From contig JBFMDX010000001.1 of the NCBI GenBank assembly GCA_040753795.1, positions 124,001 through 188,000 of the forward strand: a stretch of 64,000 nucleotides of DNA, in the 5' to 3' direction. The stretch comes from Thermodesulfobacteriota bacterium (GTDB taxonomy: Bacteria; Desulfobacterota; Desulfobacteria; Desulfobacterales; Desulfosudaceae). A program made the translations under genes and the position numbers. This document shows positions 35,010 through 44,180 of the stretch, piece after piece. The notes beneath the pieces are model-generated. The model made no database searches. It was not told where the DNA came from and saw only the letters and a program-made list of their open reading frames with translations. How positions within the stretch are numbered: the stretch's first letter is position 1; each line of letters begins with the position of its first letter.

Positions 35010-35708
35010 ATGTCTCAAAATGAAAACAACGTTCCCATGCGGCCCGCGCAATTCACGCGGCACCGGCTTCTTGTCCGGATTCTGAACGGTACTTATCCGT
35101 CGGGAACCAGTCTGCCCAATGAACGCGCTCTGGCGGAAGAACTGGGCGTCACCCGGCCCACCCTGCGGGAAAATCTTCAGCGGTTTGCGGCCGAGGGGTG
35201 GATTACCATCCATCAGGGGAAATCCACCATCGTCAGTGATTACTGGCGCAAAGGCGGCTTGAGCATCTTGGGTACCCTGGCTCAATACGGCGAGTATCTT
35301 CCGGAGGACTTTATCGTCGATCTGCTGGAACTGCGAAGGGTGCTGATGCCTGCTGTGGCCAGGGCCGCGGCCGGCCGTGCCCCTCAAGTACTGCTGAAAT
35401 TCCTGGAACGATTTCCGGATATTCCCTGTGAGCCGGAGCCCACTGCCCAGTATGACTGGGATTTACAGGAAGTGATGGCCCAGGAATCCGGAAACCGCAT
35501 TTATCCCTTGATCCTGAATGACTTTGTCACCCTGTTTAAGACCCTGGCGCCGCTCTATTTTACCATGCCAGAAACCATGAAGGCGTCCCGCGAATACTAT
35601 GCCCAGTTGCGGGAGGCCCTGCCCCGGGGGCCGGAGGCGGTTGAAAAGGTCGTGTACCGCACCATGGTGGAAAGCATTGAGTTCTGGAACCGGTTGCAGC
35701 CACGATAA
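35010..35708 (+). CDS. FadR-subfamily GntR transcription regulator
   Basis: The 232-residue protein has an N-terminal winged helix: LLVRILNGTYPSGTSLPNER, LAEELGVTRPTLRENLQRF and AAEGWITIHQGKSTIV, as in FadR. The C-terminal helical ligand domain begins near GGLSILGTLAQYGEYLPE and includes LLELRRVLMPAVARAAAGRA. FadR-type regulators bind acyl-CoA and operators of the form TGGTNNNACCA, which fits the sites just upstream. The gene is convergent with the acyl-CoA oxidation operon, which makes fatty-acid sensing reasonable but unproven. Confidence 0.88.
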   Translation: MSQNENNVPMRPAQFTRHRLLVRILNGTYPSGTSLPNERALAEELGVTRPTLRENLQRFAAEGWITIHQGKSTIVSDYWRKGGLSILGTLAQYGEYLPEDFIVDLLELRRVLMPAVARAAAGRAPQVLLKFLERFPDIPCEPEPTAQYDWDLQEVMAQESGNRIYPLILNDFVTLFKTLAPLYFTMPETMKASREYYAQLREALPRGPEAVEKVVYRTMVESIEFWNRLQPR

Positions 35709-35761
35709 ACGCGTCAGCGGACGCAATATGCTTTGATGGCGAAAACAATCCGCCGCTGTTG

Positions 35762-37903
35762 TTACCCCCGCATCCAGGAATGATATTTTTTCAGAAGCGT
35801 TAAGATTTTTTCCGGGGCATGGGCTTTTTTCCATTCGCCGGCCGCGTATTTGTTGGCTTCGGCCATGGTCGGGTAGGCATGGATGGTGCCCAGAATCTTG
35901 TTGAGCCCCAGGCCATGTTTCATGGCCAGAACATATTCCGAAAGGATATCGCCCGCATGGGCGGCCACAATAGTGACGCCCAGAATTTTATCCGTGCCGG
36001 GCCGGGTCAACACTTTTACAAACCCGACATCTTCGGAATCGGTGATGGCCCGGTCCAGATCGCTGATATCGTAGCGGGTCAGTTCATAGGAAATCCCTTT
36101 TTCTCCGGCTTCGATTTCACTTAACCCTACCCGGGCAACCTCGGGATCCGTATAGGTGGTCCAGGGAAGAACGCGGTAATCGACCTTGAATGATTTCAAT
36201 CCGTCAAAAAGAGCGTTAACTGATGCATACCACGCCTGATGGGCGGCGGCATGGGTAAATTGATAGGGGCCGACCACATCACCTGCCCCATAAATGGTAG
36301 GAACATTGGTCTGCAAAAATTCATTGACCTGAAGGGTTCTCCGTGAGGTTAACTCGATTCCCAGTTCCTCCAGGCCGAACCCGCTGATGTTGGCCGCCCG
36401 TCCCACCGCCACCAGGATGGCGTCAAAGGGGATGGAAACATCCCGGCCGTTTTCGTTGCAGATGAGAACGGGTTGGCTGCTTTCCGTCTTTACTTCCCGG
36501 GCCTGATGCCCGGTCAGTACCCGGACCCCTTCTTTTTCCAACCGGTCCTGAATCAGGGCCGCCACCTCTTCGTCTTCCCGGCCCATAATCCGGGGCATCA
36601 TTTCCACCTGAGTGACCATCGACCCGAACCGGGCAAAGGTTTGAGCCAGTTCGCATCCGATGGGCCCGCCACCCAGCACCACCAGGCGTCGGGGCAGGGT
36701 TCCGATGCCCCATATATTATCCGAGGTCAGATACGGCACCTGATCCAACCCGGGGATGGGCGGCACAAACGGCCGTGCTCCCGTGGCGACAACGATTTTC
36801 CGGGTGATCAGGGTCCTGCCGTCAACCTCGACCGTATACGGTGAGGTGATCCTTGCCTCTCCGGAAATGCATTCCACCCCGAGTCGGGAATACCGCTCCA
36901 CCGAATCATGGGGCGCGATCTTTTGGATCACCCGCCGGACCCGCTCCATGACACGTGAAAAATCAACGTCCATTTTCCCGCCGTCAAATCCGAATTCCCC
37001 GGCCCGCCGCACATCGGCGAGTAGTTTTGCCGACCGGATCAGGGCCTTGCTCGGCACGCATCCGGTATTTAAGCAGTCGCCGCCCATTTTATGTTTTTCG
37101 ATGAGTGCCACCCTGGCGCGTGTCGTCGCCGCGATATACGATGTTACCAGACCGGCGGCGCCTGCCCCGATGACGATCAGGTTGTAATCAAATTTTTTCG
37201 GTCGGGGATATGGTGCCATGAATTTTCTTCTTTTGATCGCGGCGGTTATTTTTCTGGCCATTAACGGAAAAATGCCGATCAGCACAAACGAAGCCATCAG
37301 GCCGGGCGATAAAATGCCGGTCATGGAATTGATTTTCGCCAACTGGGTGCCGGCGTTCACATACACTGCTGTACCGGCCAGCATGCCGACCTGGCTTACC
37401 CAATAAAAAACACTTGTCCGGATCGGCGTGAGCCCCATCACCAGATTGATCACGAAAAAAGGAAAAACAGGAACCAGTCGCAGGGAGAACAGATAAAAGG
37501 CCCCATCTTTCTCGATTCCCCGGTTGATGGCTTCCAGCCGGTCAGCGAATTTCTTTTGAACGGCATTTTTCAGAAAAAATCGCGCCATCAGGAATGCCAG
37601 CGTCGCGCCGATACTGCTGGCAAAGGATACCAGAACAAGACCCCGCCAGAACCCGAAAATCGCTCCCCCGGCAAGGGTCATTACGGCGGCGCCTGGAAAC
37701 GACAACGCCGCGACAATGACATACACGGCCATATAACCCGCCATGGCCATGAATTGATGGCCGCTGTAAAAGGATACGAGGGCGGCGTGCCGGGATTTCA
37801 GATAGTTGAAATTGAGGTATTGCCCGAGATCAAAAGCAAAAAAAACAGTGATCAGCGAGGCTATCACCAGCGCGGCAATCATTCTAGCGGTGGTTGATTT
37901 CAT
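35762..37903 (-). CDS. TVP38/DedA-type membrane domain fused to flavin disulfide oxidoreductase
   Basis: This 713-residue fusion has an N-terminal TVP38/TMEM64 membrane domain of about 230 residues (LVSFASSIGATLAFLMARFF, RLVPVFPFFVINLVMGLTPI). A pyridine nucleotide-disulfide oxidoreductase follows: NLIVIGAGAAGLVTSYIAA for FAD, GGDCLNTGCVPSKALI with the redox-active CxxxxC, a second GGGPIGCELAQTFARFGS for NAD(P)H, and HAYPTMAEAN at the dimer end. It resembles mercuric-reductase-type enzymes but lacks the C-terminal Cys pair. The ATG overlaps the preceding stop as TAATG. The native substrate is unknown. Confidence 0.88.
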   Translation of the reverse strand: MKSTTARMIAALVIASLITVFFAFDLGQYLNFNYLKSRHAALVSFYSGHQFMAMAGYMAVYVIVAALSFPGAAVMTLAGGAIFGFWRGLVLVSFASSIGATLAFLMARFFLKNAVQKKFADRLEAINRGIEKDGAFYLFSLRLVPVFPFFVINLVMGLTPIRTSVFYWVSQVGMLAGTAVYVNAGTQLAKINSMTGILSPGLMASFVLIGIFPLMARKITAAIKRRKFMAPYPRPKKFDYNLIVIGAGAAGLVTSYIAATTRARVALIEKHKMGGDCLNTGCVPSKALIRSAKLLADVRRAGEFGFDGGKMDVDFSRVMERVRRVIQKIAPHDSVERYSRLGVECISGEARITSPYTVEVDGRTLITRKIVVATGARPFVPPIPGLDQVPYLTSDNIWGIGTLPRRLVVLGGGPIGCELAQTFARFGSMVTQVEMMPRIMGREDEEVAALIQDRLEKEGVRVLTGHQAREVKTESSQPVLICNENGRDVSIPFDAILVAVGRAANISGFGLEELGIELTSRRTLQVNEFLQTNVPTIYGAGDVVGPYQFTHAAAHQAWYASVNALFDGLKSFKVDYRVLPWTTYTDPEVARVGLSEIEAGEKGISYELTRYDISDLDRAITDSEDVGFVKVLTRPGTDKILGVTIVAAHAGDILSEYVLAMKHGLGLNKILGTIHAYPTMAEANKYAAGEWKKAHAPEKILTLLKKYHSWMRG

Positions 37904-40005
37904 TATTTTTTTAGTTTTGTCAGGGCGGCCCGGGTCGCCTGATCGCCGGGATTGATACGCAGGGCTTCCTCTAGGTGGAAGACGGCTTCTTCAGTATTGC
38001 CGCCGGCGGCAAGCAACAGACCCAGGTTTTTGTACGCTTCCGCGAAGTCCGGCTTTACGGCCAGGGCCTGCCGGTATTGTGCCATGGCTTCGTCCTTTTT
38101 GCCCATGAAAAGAAGCGTATTGCCGAAGTTTAACCGGGCTTTTACATGACCGGGTTCCAGGCGTAAAGCCGCTTCAAAATGGGGGACAGCCTGATCGAGC
38201 CGGCCTGTGCGGGCAAAAAGGCTGGCCAGGCTGTAATGAGCCGACGCGAAATCCGGGTTGATCTCCAGGGCCCGCTCAAACGCTTTCTGCGCTTCTCCGG
38301 CATTGCCCATGGCAACAAGGGCGGTGCCTTTGCTGTCGAGGACCTCAACCGCCCGTGGATTCTTCTCCAGGACTTTTTCAAATTGCCGCAGCGCCTCCTG
38401 ATATTTCCCGGCCTTCAACAACAACCTGCCCAGATTCCAGGGAGCGATGATGGAGTCCGGCTCCAGGGAGGCGGCCCTGGCAAAATGGGCCAGGGCCTCG
38501 TCGGTCCGTCCGACTTTTTCCAGTTGAGTCCCCAGGTTGATGTGCAGCCGGGCCAGGTCGCCGCCCGTCCGCAGAGCCGCCTGATAGTATTCGATGGCTT
38601 CATAAGGCCGCTCTTCTTTAGTTAGGACCTCGGCCATTCCGCAAAGGGGTTCGAAGCAATCGGGACATATGCGGAGAGATTCTTTTAAATGGGTCAGGGC
38701 TTCCTCGATGTTGTCTTTTTCGTAGAGGGCCGTTGCCAGGATACAGTGGGCAAACCAGTTGTTGCTTGTCACCGCCAGGGCGCGCTCAAACAGCGTGACG
38801 GTGTTCTTCCAGAAACGGACCTGCCAGGCCGAAACAGCCATGCACGCCAGGACAACCGAAACGGAGACAATCGCCAGGGCCGTTTTGCGGTGCCGCCAGG
38901 TTCTCAACAGATCCGGGAGCCCCCAGGCGAACATGATAAAGAGTCCCACCAGCGGCACATAGGTGAACCGGTCGGCCATGGCCTGAAAGCCGTTCTGGAC
39001 AACACCGATGACGGGCACCAGGGTTCCCAGGTACCATAACCAGCCTACGGCCAGATAGGGCCGACTGGTTCTTTGCATTATCACGCCGGCAGAAATCACT
39101 GCCACCAGAACAAAAGCGCCGATGACTTTGACCGTATCCGGCCCCGCCGGAGGAAGTGGATAGAGAACCGACAGGCCGGAAGGCCACACCATTTTTACAA
39201 GATATCCGGCATAGGCAACAAAGGCGTTTTCCAGGCGGAGGAAAATCGGCAGTGACGCCAATGTCTCTTTTGGCATCAAGAAGAGGGTGACGGCGCTTGC
39301 CATGGCCGATAGCATCAAAAAGGGGACCTTCTCCAGGATAAGACGTGTCCGCGAATATTCCGGGGGGGATGTTTTACCGTACAGGCGTTCCAGGGGCCAC
39401 CAGTCAAGTAGAAGAAAAACAAATGGCAAAGTGACCAGCATGGGCTTTGAAAGAAGTGAAAGGGTAAAAAAGAAGGCCGCGGCAAGGTATGAAGAAGCAA
39501 CCCCTCGCCCGGTTGCGTACCGGACATAAAAAAGGATGGAGAGCAGCCCGAAAAAAGTAGACAGTACGTCCTTGCGTTCGGTTATCCAGGCTACGGATTC
39601 CACATGCAGGGGATGAACGGCAAAGAGAAATGCAGTCAGCGCGCTCGAGAAAAGCGAGCCGGTTATCATCCGCAGAATCGCGAACAGCAACAGCGCATTG
39701 ACCGCGTGCAGGATCAGATTGGTCAGATGATACCCCCCCGGATTCTGGCCATAGAGGGCATGGTCGACAAGAAAAGAAATCCACGTTCCGGGAAGCCACA
39801 TACCCACGGAACGGGAAGTAAAATGAGAAGTGAAAGCGGCTTTTATGCTCGCCAGGGAAAGACCGGCCTGGACGCCGGGGTTTCTCGCCACATAATCCAT
39901 GTCGTCAATGTGTACAAATTCATACCCCACTACCGGGAAGAATATAAGAACAACGGCCGCGACAAGCAGAAAGGCCGTGGCAGCGGGCCAGGCGGATTTG
40001 GCCAT
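37903..40005 (-). CDS. Membrane protein with C-terminal TPR domain (TMTC-like)
   Basis: The 700-residue protein has a GT-C-like membrane half: FVHIDDMDYVARNPGVQ has the acidic luminal loop, then helices through about residue 420. The second half holds about seven tetratricopeptide repeats (for example AVEVLDSKGTALVAMGNAGE and PDFASAHYSLASLFARTGRL). This matches the TMTC/YfhO-type architecture, in which the membrane part may transfer sugar to proteins; activity is inference. It overlaps the fusion oxidoreductase gene by one base (TAATG) and starts 19 bases after the acyl-CoA dehydrogenase-like gene. Confidence 0.82.
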   Translation of the reverse strand: MAKSAWPAATAFLLVAAVVLIFFPVVGYEFVHIDDMDYVARNPGVQAGLSLASIKAAFTSHFTSRSVGMWLPGTWISFLVDHALYGQNPGGYHLTNLILHAVNALLLFAILRMITGSLFSSALTAFLFAVHPLHVESVAWITERKDVLSTFFGLLSILFYVRYATGRGVASSYLAAAFFFTLSLLSKPMLVTLPFVFLLLDWWPLERLYGKTSPPEYSRTRLILEKVPFLMLSAMASAVTLFLMPKETLASLPIFLRLENAFVAYAGYLVKMVWPSGLSVLYPLPPAGPDTVKVIGAFVLVAVISAGVIMQRTSRPYLAVGWLWYLGTLVPVIGVVQNGFQAMADRFTYVPLVGLFIMFAWGLPDLLRTWRHRKTALAIVSVSVVLACMAVSAWQVRFWKNTVTLFERALAVTSNNWFAHCILATALYEKDNIEEALTHLKESLRICPDCFEPLCGMAEVLTKEERPYEAIEYYQAALRTGGDLARLHINLGTQLEKVGRTDEALAHFARAASLEPDSIIAPWNLGRLLLKAGKYQEALRQFEKVLEKNPRAVEVLDSKGTALVAMGNAGEAQKAFERALEINPDFASAHYSLASLFARTGRLDQAVPHFEAALRLEPGHVKARLNFGNTLLFMGKKDEAMAQYRQALAVKPDFAEAYKNLGLLLAAGGNTEEAVFHLEEALRINPGDQATRAALTKLKK

Positions 40006-40024
40006 GGGTTGCTACCCCCCTTTT

Positions 40025-41143
40025 TCAGATCATTTTCCTGATGAAGTTGATCTTTTTCATGGGCACCATGCCCAGCAGGGACTGGATGTGACGGGCGTCG
40101 CGGAAGCGCTTCTCCTGACCGAAATCCTTCATGTAGCCGACGCCGCCCATGACCTGGATGCCGTCGGTGGTCAGGTCACCGGCCATGGCCTGGACATGGA
40201 TGGCCACGGCCCGGCTGCACGACTCCCAGCCTTTTTCCCCGGCGTCAACAGCCTGGCAGGCCCGGGCCACGGCCAGTTCCGCGTTTTTCGTCATGACGGC
40301 CATGTTGGCCAGGATCATCTGGATTTCCGACCAGTTGATGATCTCGCGGCCGCCCTGGGACCGGGCCTTGCTGTAGTCAAAGGCCTCCTTGAAGGCGCCT
40401 TTCATGATGCCCGTGGACATGGCCGCGGCCGCCACCGACATCCGGTCGGCCATGGTTTCAAAATAAACGGCGCCTTCCTCCTCCTGGCCGATCAGTTCAC
40501 CCGTGGCGTCTTTCAATGAAATATCCACCGCCGGGCAGGCATGCAGGCCCAGGCTGTGAACCGGCGGGCTGATGGTCAGGCTTTTCTGGTCCAGGGCCGC
40601 CAGGAAAAAGGAATACTTCTTCTGCCCGGCGATAACGCCCGGGATCAGGGCGTGACCGGCCATCCCGCCCAGGACGACATATTCGATATCCCCGGACAGG
40701 CGGTACTGATCGTCCTTTTTTTCCGCCCGGATCACGTGGTCGTCTTCGCCGGGGTTGTTGAAGACCGGCAGGGCGATCAGGAATTCTTTGGCTGTCCCGG
40801 CGCCGCTGATTTTCTTTTTAAGCAGCTCGCCGGCGCCGGCCGCCAGCATGATTTCCTGGGCGGCGGCGTTGGTATAGATGATGCCGCCCAAGCTGCTGTC
40901 CTCCTGACAGAGGCCTTCCAGCAGGATGCACAGGGCGCGGATCCCCTGACCGATGCCGCCGGATTCCTCGGGCAGGGTGGTGTGGAAGAAGTCCGCCGCA
41001 AACGCTTTGTCCAGCACGCCATCGAAGAAGGGACCGAAGGGAAACCTGTCGTTTTCCTCCCGGTTGGGAGCCAGTTCTTTTCTGGCGAATTCTATGGCGC
41101 TTTTATTGAGCAGCTTCAATTCCTTGTTGTCGGCGGCAATCAT
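40025..41143 (-). CDS. Acyl-CoA dehydrogenase-like protein lacking the catalytic glutamate
   Basis: The 372-residue protein has the acyl-CoA dehydrogenase fold: helical N-domain (FARKELAPNREENDRFPFGP), TLPEESGGIGQGIRALCILL, middle beta-domain and GYMKDFGQEKRFRDARHIQS. Where active family members have the YEGT stretch with the catalytic Glu, this one reads SLLG. It therefore probably cannot take the alpha proton and may be a partner subunit of the two 500-residue dehydrogenases next to it. Start at 41143 has GGAGG five bases ahead; a GTG at 41155 is less likely. Confidence 0.82.
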   Translation of the reverse strand: MIAADNKELKLLNKSAIEFARKELAPNREENDRFPFGPFFDGVLDKAFAADFFHTTLPEESGGIGQGIRALCILLEGLCQEDSSLGGIIYTNAAAQEIMLAAGAGELLKKKISGAGTAKEFLIALPVFNNPGEDDHVIRAEKKDDQYRLSGDIEYVVLGGMAGHALIPGVIAGQKKYSFFLAALDQKSLTISPPVHSLGLHACPAVDISLKDATGELIGQEEEGAVYFETMADRMSVAAAAMSTGIMKGAFKEAFDYSKARSQGGREIINWSEIQMILANMAVMTKNAELAVARACQAVDAGEKGWESCSRAVAIHVQAMAGDLTTDGIQVMGGVGYMKDFGQEKRFRDARHIQSLLGMVPMKKINFIRKMI

Positions 41144-41154
41144 ATCATCCTCCA

Positions 41155-42657
41155 CTATTCATCAAAAACTTTTGCCTGCGGGTAATTCCTTCCGATCAGG
41201 CATTTAAAGACATTCAGCCGGTTGAGCTGGTTGGTGCCCTCGTAGATCTGCAGCAGCTTGGCGTCGCGCAGGAATTTTTCAGCCCGGTGGTCGTGCCGCA
41301 GGCCGGCCTGGCCCATCAGGTCCAGGGCCAGGTGGCAGTTTTTAATGCCCATGTCGGTGCCGAAGAATTTGGCCAGGGAGCCGAGGCCGGCCACCCGCAG
41401 GGTGTTGTCTTCATCGTGCTGACGGAACCGCCGGCTGCGCATCAGTCGGGTGGCGGCCGGTTTTTCCAGCCAGCCCGACACGACCCGGTCGAACCAGGCG
41501 CGGGGCGTCAGCTTCATATAGTAGTACGCCGGCCGGGCCTGAAGGTCGGCGGAAGCACCGTACAGCCCGTTGGCATAGTTGGACTCCATGTAGGTCAGCC
41601 GGGCCGAAACCACGTTTTTGTACATCTCGGCCAGCAGGCACTGGGCCCATTCATGATTGATCAGGAGCCGGCCGTTGATTTTTTCACTGGCGGCCATGTC
41701 CCGGGCGGCTTCAAAGGCCCCCCGGGCCGCGCCCGCTCCCAGGGCGCCCACGCCTGCCCGGGATGCGGACAGGACGTCATCGAGCAGCAACTGGATGACA
41801 TCCTTTTTGTCCATGCCCTTGAAGGCGATATCATCCGGCGACCCGCAGACATATTCGTCCGGGACGAAACAGTCGTCGAAAACCAGTTCGCTGGCCGGGC
41901 ACCCCTTCTGGCCCATCTTTTTTTCCATCTTGCCGAAGGAGAATCCCTTCATGCCGTTGCGGACGGCCATGACCACCGTGTTGCGCGAAGGCTTGTCCAG
42001 ATCGCTGTAGGCGATGAGGATATGCCAGGTGGAGAGATGGCCGCTGGAGATAAAGACCTTGGTGCCGTTGACCAGGTAGCCGCCGTCCACTTTTTTCGCG
42101 TGGCAGGTCACGCGGCCCCGGTCCACCAGTTCGGTCTCCTCCACGTCCGTGCCGGCCCCGGGCTCGGTAATGGCGGTGGAGATGAGGCAGGGCCGGCCGC
42201 TCTCCTCACCGGCGGCCACGTCCCGGAAGATCCGGTTCATCAGCCGCGTGTTCAGGGTGCAGGCCAGGGCCGCCACGCCCAGGTAATGGACCAGGATCAG
42301 GTTGGCCATGCCCAGGCAGGCCGAGGCCAGTTCCTCGGCTACCGGCGGCGCGGCCAGGGCGGCCACGCCAAGCCCTCCGAACATCTTGGGCAGGAACATG
42401 GAGTAGAAACGCCACCGGCCCGCCTCCGTGACGAAGTCCCAGGGCAGGTAAGACGGATCTTCGTGCATCCGGCGGTCCAGTTCCAGGGCGCCCGGCCGGA
42501 CGTTCTGGTCGTTGAACTTGCGGGCCACGGCCACGGCCCGGCGAACTTCCCTGACGACGGGGCGGGGCAGGGCCGGCTGGGCCATGAGGGTGTTCATGAT
42601 GTCGTCAAAGCGGGGTTCGCGGTTGACCTGGTCTTTTACGGCTGACCGTGAAAGCAT
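41155..42657 (-). CDS. Acyl-CoA dehydrogenase (paralogue 1)
   Basis: The 500-residue flavoprotein has an unusual N-terminal extension compared with typical 380-residue enzymes. The FAD/substrate domain reads PCLISTAITEPGAGTDVEET and the C-terminal helix QIYEGTNQLNRLNVFKCLIG, which includes the catalytic Glu. It is about 60 percent similar by eye to the adjacent gene at 42667-44169, with which it shares the same ending. It probably dehydrogenates an acyl-CoA in the cytoplasm; the chain type is unknown. The gene overlaps the next by one codon region and is tightly packed in the operon. Confidence 0.92.
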   Translation of the reverse strand: MLSRSAVKDQVNREPRFDDIMNTLMAQPALPRPVVREVRRAVAVARKFNDQNVRPGALELDRRMHEDPSYLPWDFVTEAGRWRFYSMFLPKMFGGLGVAALAAPPVAEELASACLGMANLILVHYLGVAALACTLNTRLMNRIFRDVAAGEESGRPCLISTAITEPGAGTDVEETELVDRGRVTCHAKKVDGGYLVNGTKVFISSGHLSTWHILIAYSDLDKPSRNTVVMAVRNGMKGFSFGKMEKKMGQKGCPASELVFDDCFVPDEYVCGSPDDIAFKGMDKKDVIQLLLDDVLSASRAGVGALGAGAARGAFEAARDMAASEKINGRLLINHEWAQCLLAEMYKNVVSARLTYMESNYANGLYGASADLQARPAYYYMKLTPRAWFDRVVSGWLEKPAATRLMRSRRFRQHDEDNTLRVAGLGSLAKFFGTDMGIKNCHLALDLMGQAGLRHDHRAEKFLRDAKLLQIYEGTNQLNRLNVFKCLIGRNYPQAKVFDE

Positions 42658-42666
42658 GGCAATGTC

Positions 42667-44169
42667 CTATTCCTCAAAAACGTTTGCCTGGGGATAATCC
42701 CGGCCGATCAGGCACTTGAATAGGTTCAGTCGGTTGAGCTGGTTGGTGCCCTCGTAAATCTGGAGCAGCTTGGCGTCGCGCAGGAATTTTTCGGCCCGGC
42801 GGTCGTGCCGCAGGCCGGCCTGACCCATGAGGTCCAGGGCCAGGTGACAGTTGCGGATACCGGCATCGGAAGACGCGAACTTGGCCAGTGAGGCCAGCCC
42901 GGAGCAGCGGTGAATCTCGTCATCGGTCTGGCGGTCGGCCATGACATGGCGGAAGATCCGGGTGACAGTCGGGGAATCCAGGAGCGGGGCAATGAATTTT
43001 TCAATGATGATGGTGGGAACATGCTTGAGATAGTAAAAAATCAGTTTCTGATGCATGAGCCGGAAAAATCCGTACAGGCCGTTGGCGTAATTGGTTTCCA
43101 TGTAGGCCAGCCGGGAGGTGACCACGTTCTTGTACATCTCGGCCAGCAGGGATTGGGCCCATTCGTGGTTGATCAGCAGCCTGCCGTTGACTCTGGTTTC
43201 GGCGGCAAAGGCCAGGGCTTCCTCAAACGCCCCGCGGGCCGCGCCGGTAGCAAAGGCGCCGACGCCGGCCCGGGTGGCCGAGACCACGAAATCGATGACC
43301 TGCTGGGTGGCTGCCTTGCGGCCGCGCTTCGGCGGCGCTGCCTGGTTCCAGTCGTAACAGACATCTTCGTCCGCTATGAAGCAGTCCTTGAAGATCAGTT
43401 CGCTGGCCGGGCAGCCTTTCTGACCCATCTTGTGCTCCATGCGGCCGAAGGAAAACCCTTTGGTGCCGGTCCTGACCGCCATCATGACGGTGTTTTCCGA
43501 CGGTTTTTTCAGGTCCGTGTAGGCGATGAGCATGTGCCAGGTGGAGATATGGCCGTTGGAAATGAAAATCTTGGAACCGTTGACCAGGTAGCCGCCGTCC
43601 ACCCGTTTGGCGTGGCAGGTGATGTTGCCCTTGTCCGACAGGTCCACCTCCTCCACGTCCGTGCCGGCGCCGGGCTCGGTAATAGCCAGGGAGATCAGGC
43701 AGGGCACCCCGGATTTTTCTCCGGCCGCCACGTCCCGGCAGACGCGGTTGATCATGCGCACGTTCCAGGGCGCGCAGAGGGTGGCTACGCCCAGGTAATG
43801 GACGCCGATGAGGTTGGCCATGGCCAGACAGACCGAGCCGATCTCCTCCACGAAGACCGACATCGAGGCCATATTATACCCCCGGCCGCCGAACAGGCGG
43901 GGAATCCACAGGGTGTAGAGTCCCCACTCGTTGGCCCTGGAGACGAATTCGTAGGGGAGGAAATCCGGATTGTCGTGCATGGCCAGATCCAGTTCCCGCA
44001 CATAGGGCCGGACCACTTCATCGTTGAACTTGCGGGCCAGGGCCATGACCTGCCGGGTTTCCCGGACCAGACCGGCCGGCAGTTTCGGGGCCGAGCTGAG
44101 GCTGACGAACATGTCGTCAAAAGCGGGCGACTTCGCCAGCAGGGATTTTTCTTCCGCGCGCGACAGCAT
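42667..44169 (-). CDS. Acyl-CoA dehydrogenase (paralogue 2)
   Basis: The 500-residue enzyme mirrors its neighbour: AREKFNDEVVRPYVRELDL-like start, PCLISLAITEPGAGTDVEEV, MGQKGCPASELIFKDCF, LLINHEWAQSLLAEMYKNV and LLQIYEGTNQLNRLNLFK with the catalytic Glu. The pair is most simply a tandem duplication. Differences concentrate in the middle (DWNQAAPPKRGRKAATQQV here, against SPDDIAFKGMDKKDVIQLLL there), which may change partner or substrate contacts. It follows the ligase fusion gene by 11 bases. Confidence 0.92.
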   Translation of the reverse strand: MLSRAEEKSLLAKSPAFDDMFVSLSSAPKLPAGLVRETRQVMALARKFNDEVVRPYVRELDLAMHDNPDFLPYEFVSRANEWGLYTLWIPRLFGGRGYNMASMSVFVEEIGSVCLAMANLIGVHYLGVATLCAPWNVRMINRVCRDVAAGEKSGVPCLISLAITEPGAGTDVEEVDLSDKGNITCHAKRVDGGYLVNGSKIFISNGHISTWHMLIAYTDLKKPSENTVMMAVRTGTKGFSFGRMEHKMGQKGCPASELIFKDCFIADEDVCYDWNQAAPPKRGRKAATQQVIDFVVSATRAGVGAFATGAARGAFEEALAFAAETRVNGRLLINHEWAQSLLAEMYKNVVTSRLAYMETNYANGLYGFFRLMHQKLIFYYLKHVPTIIIEKFIAPLLDSPTVTRIFRHVMADRQTDDEIHRCSGLASLAKFASSDAGIRNCHLALDLMGQAGLRHDRRAEKFLRDAKLLQIYEGTNQLNRLNLFKCLIGRDYPQANVFEE

Positions 44170-44180
44170 GCTTGTCCCTT

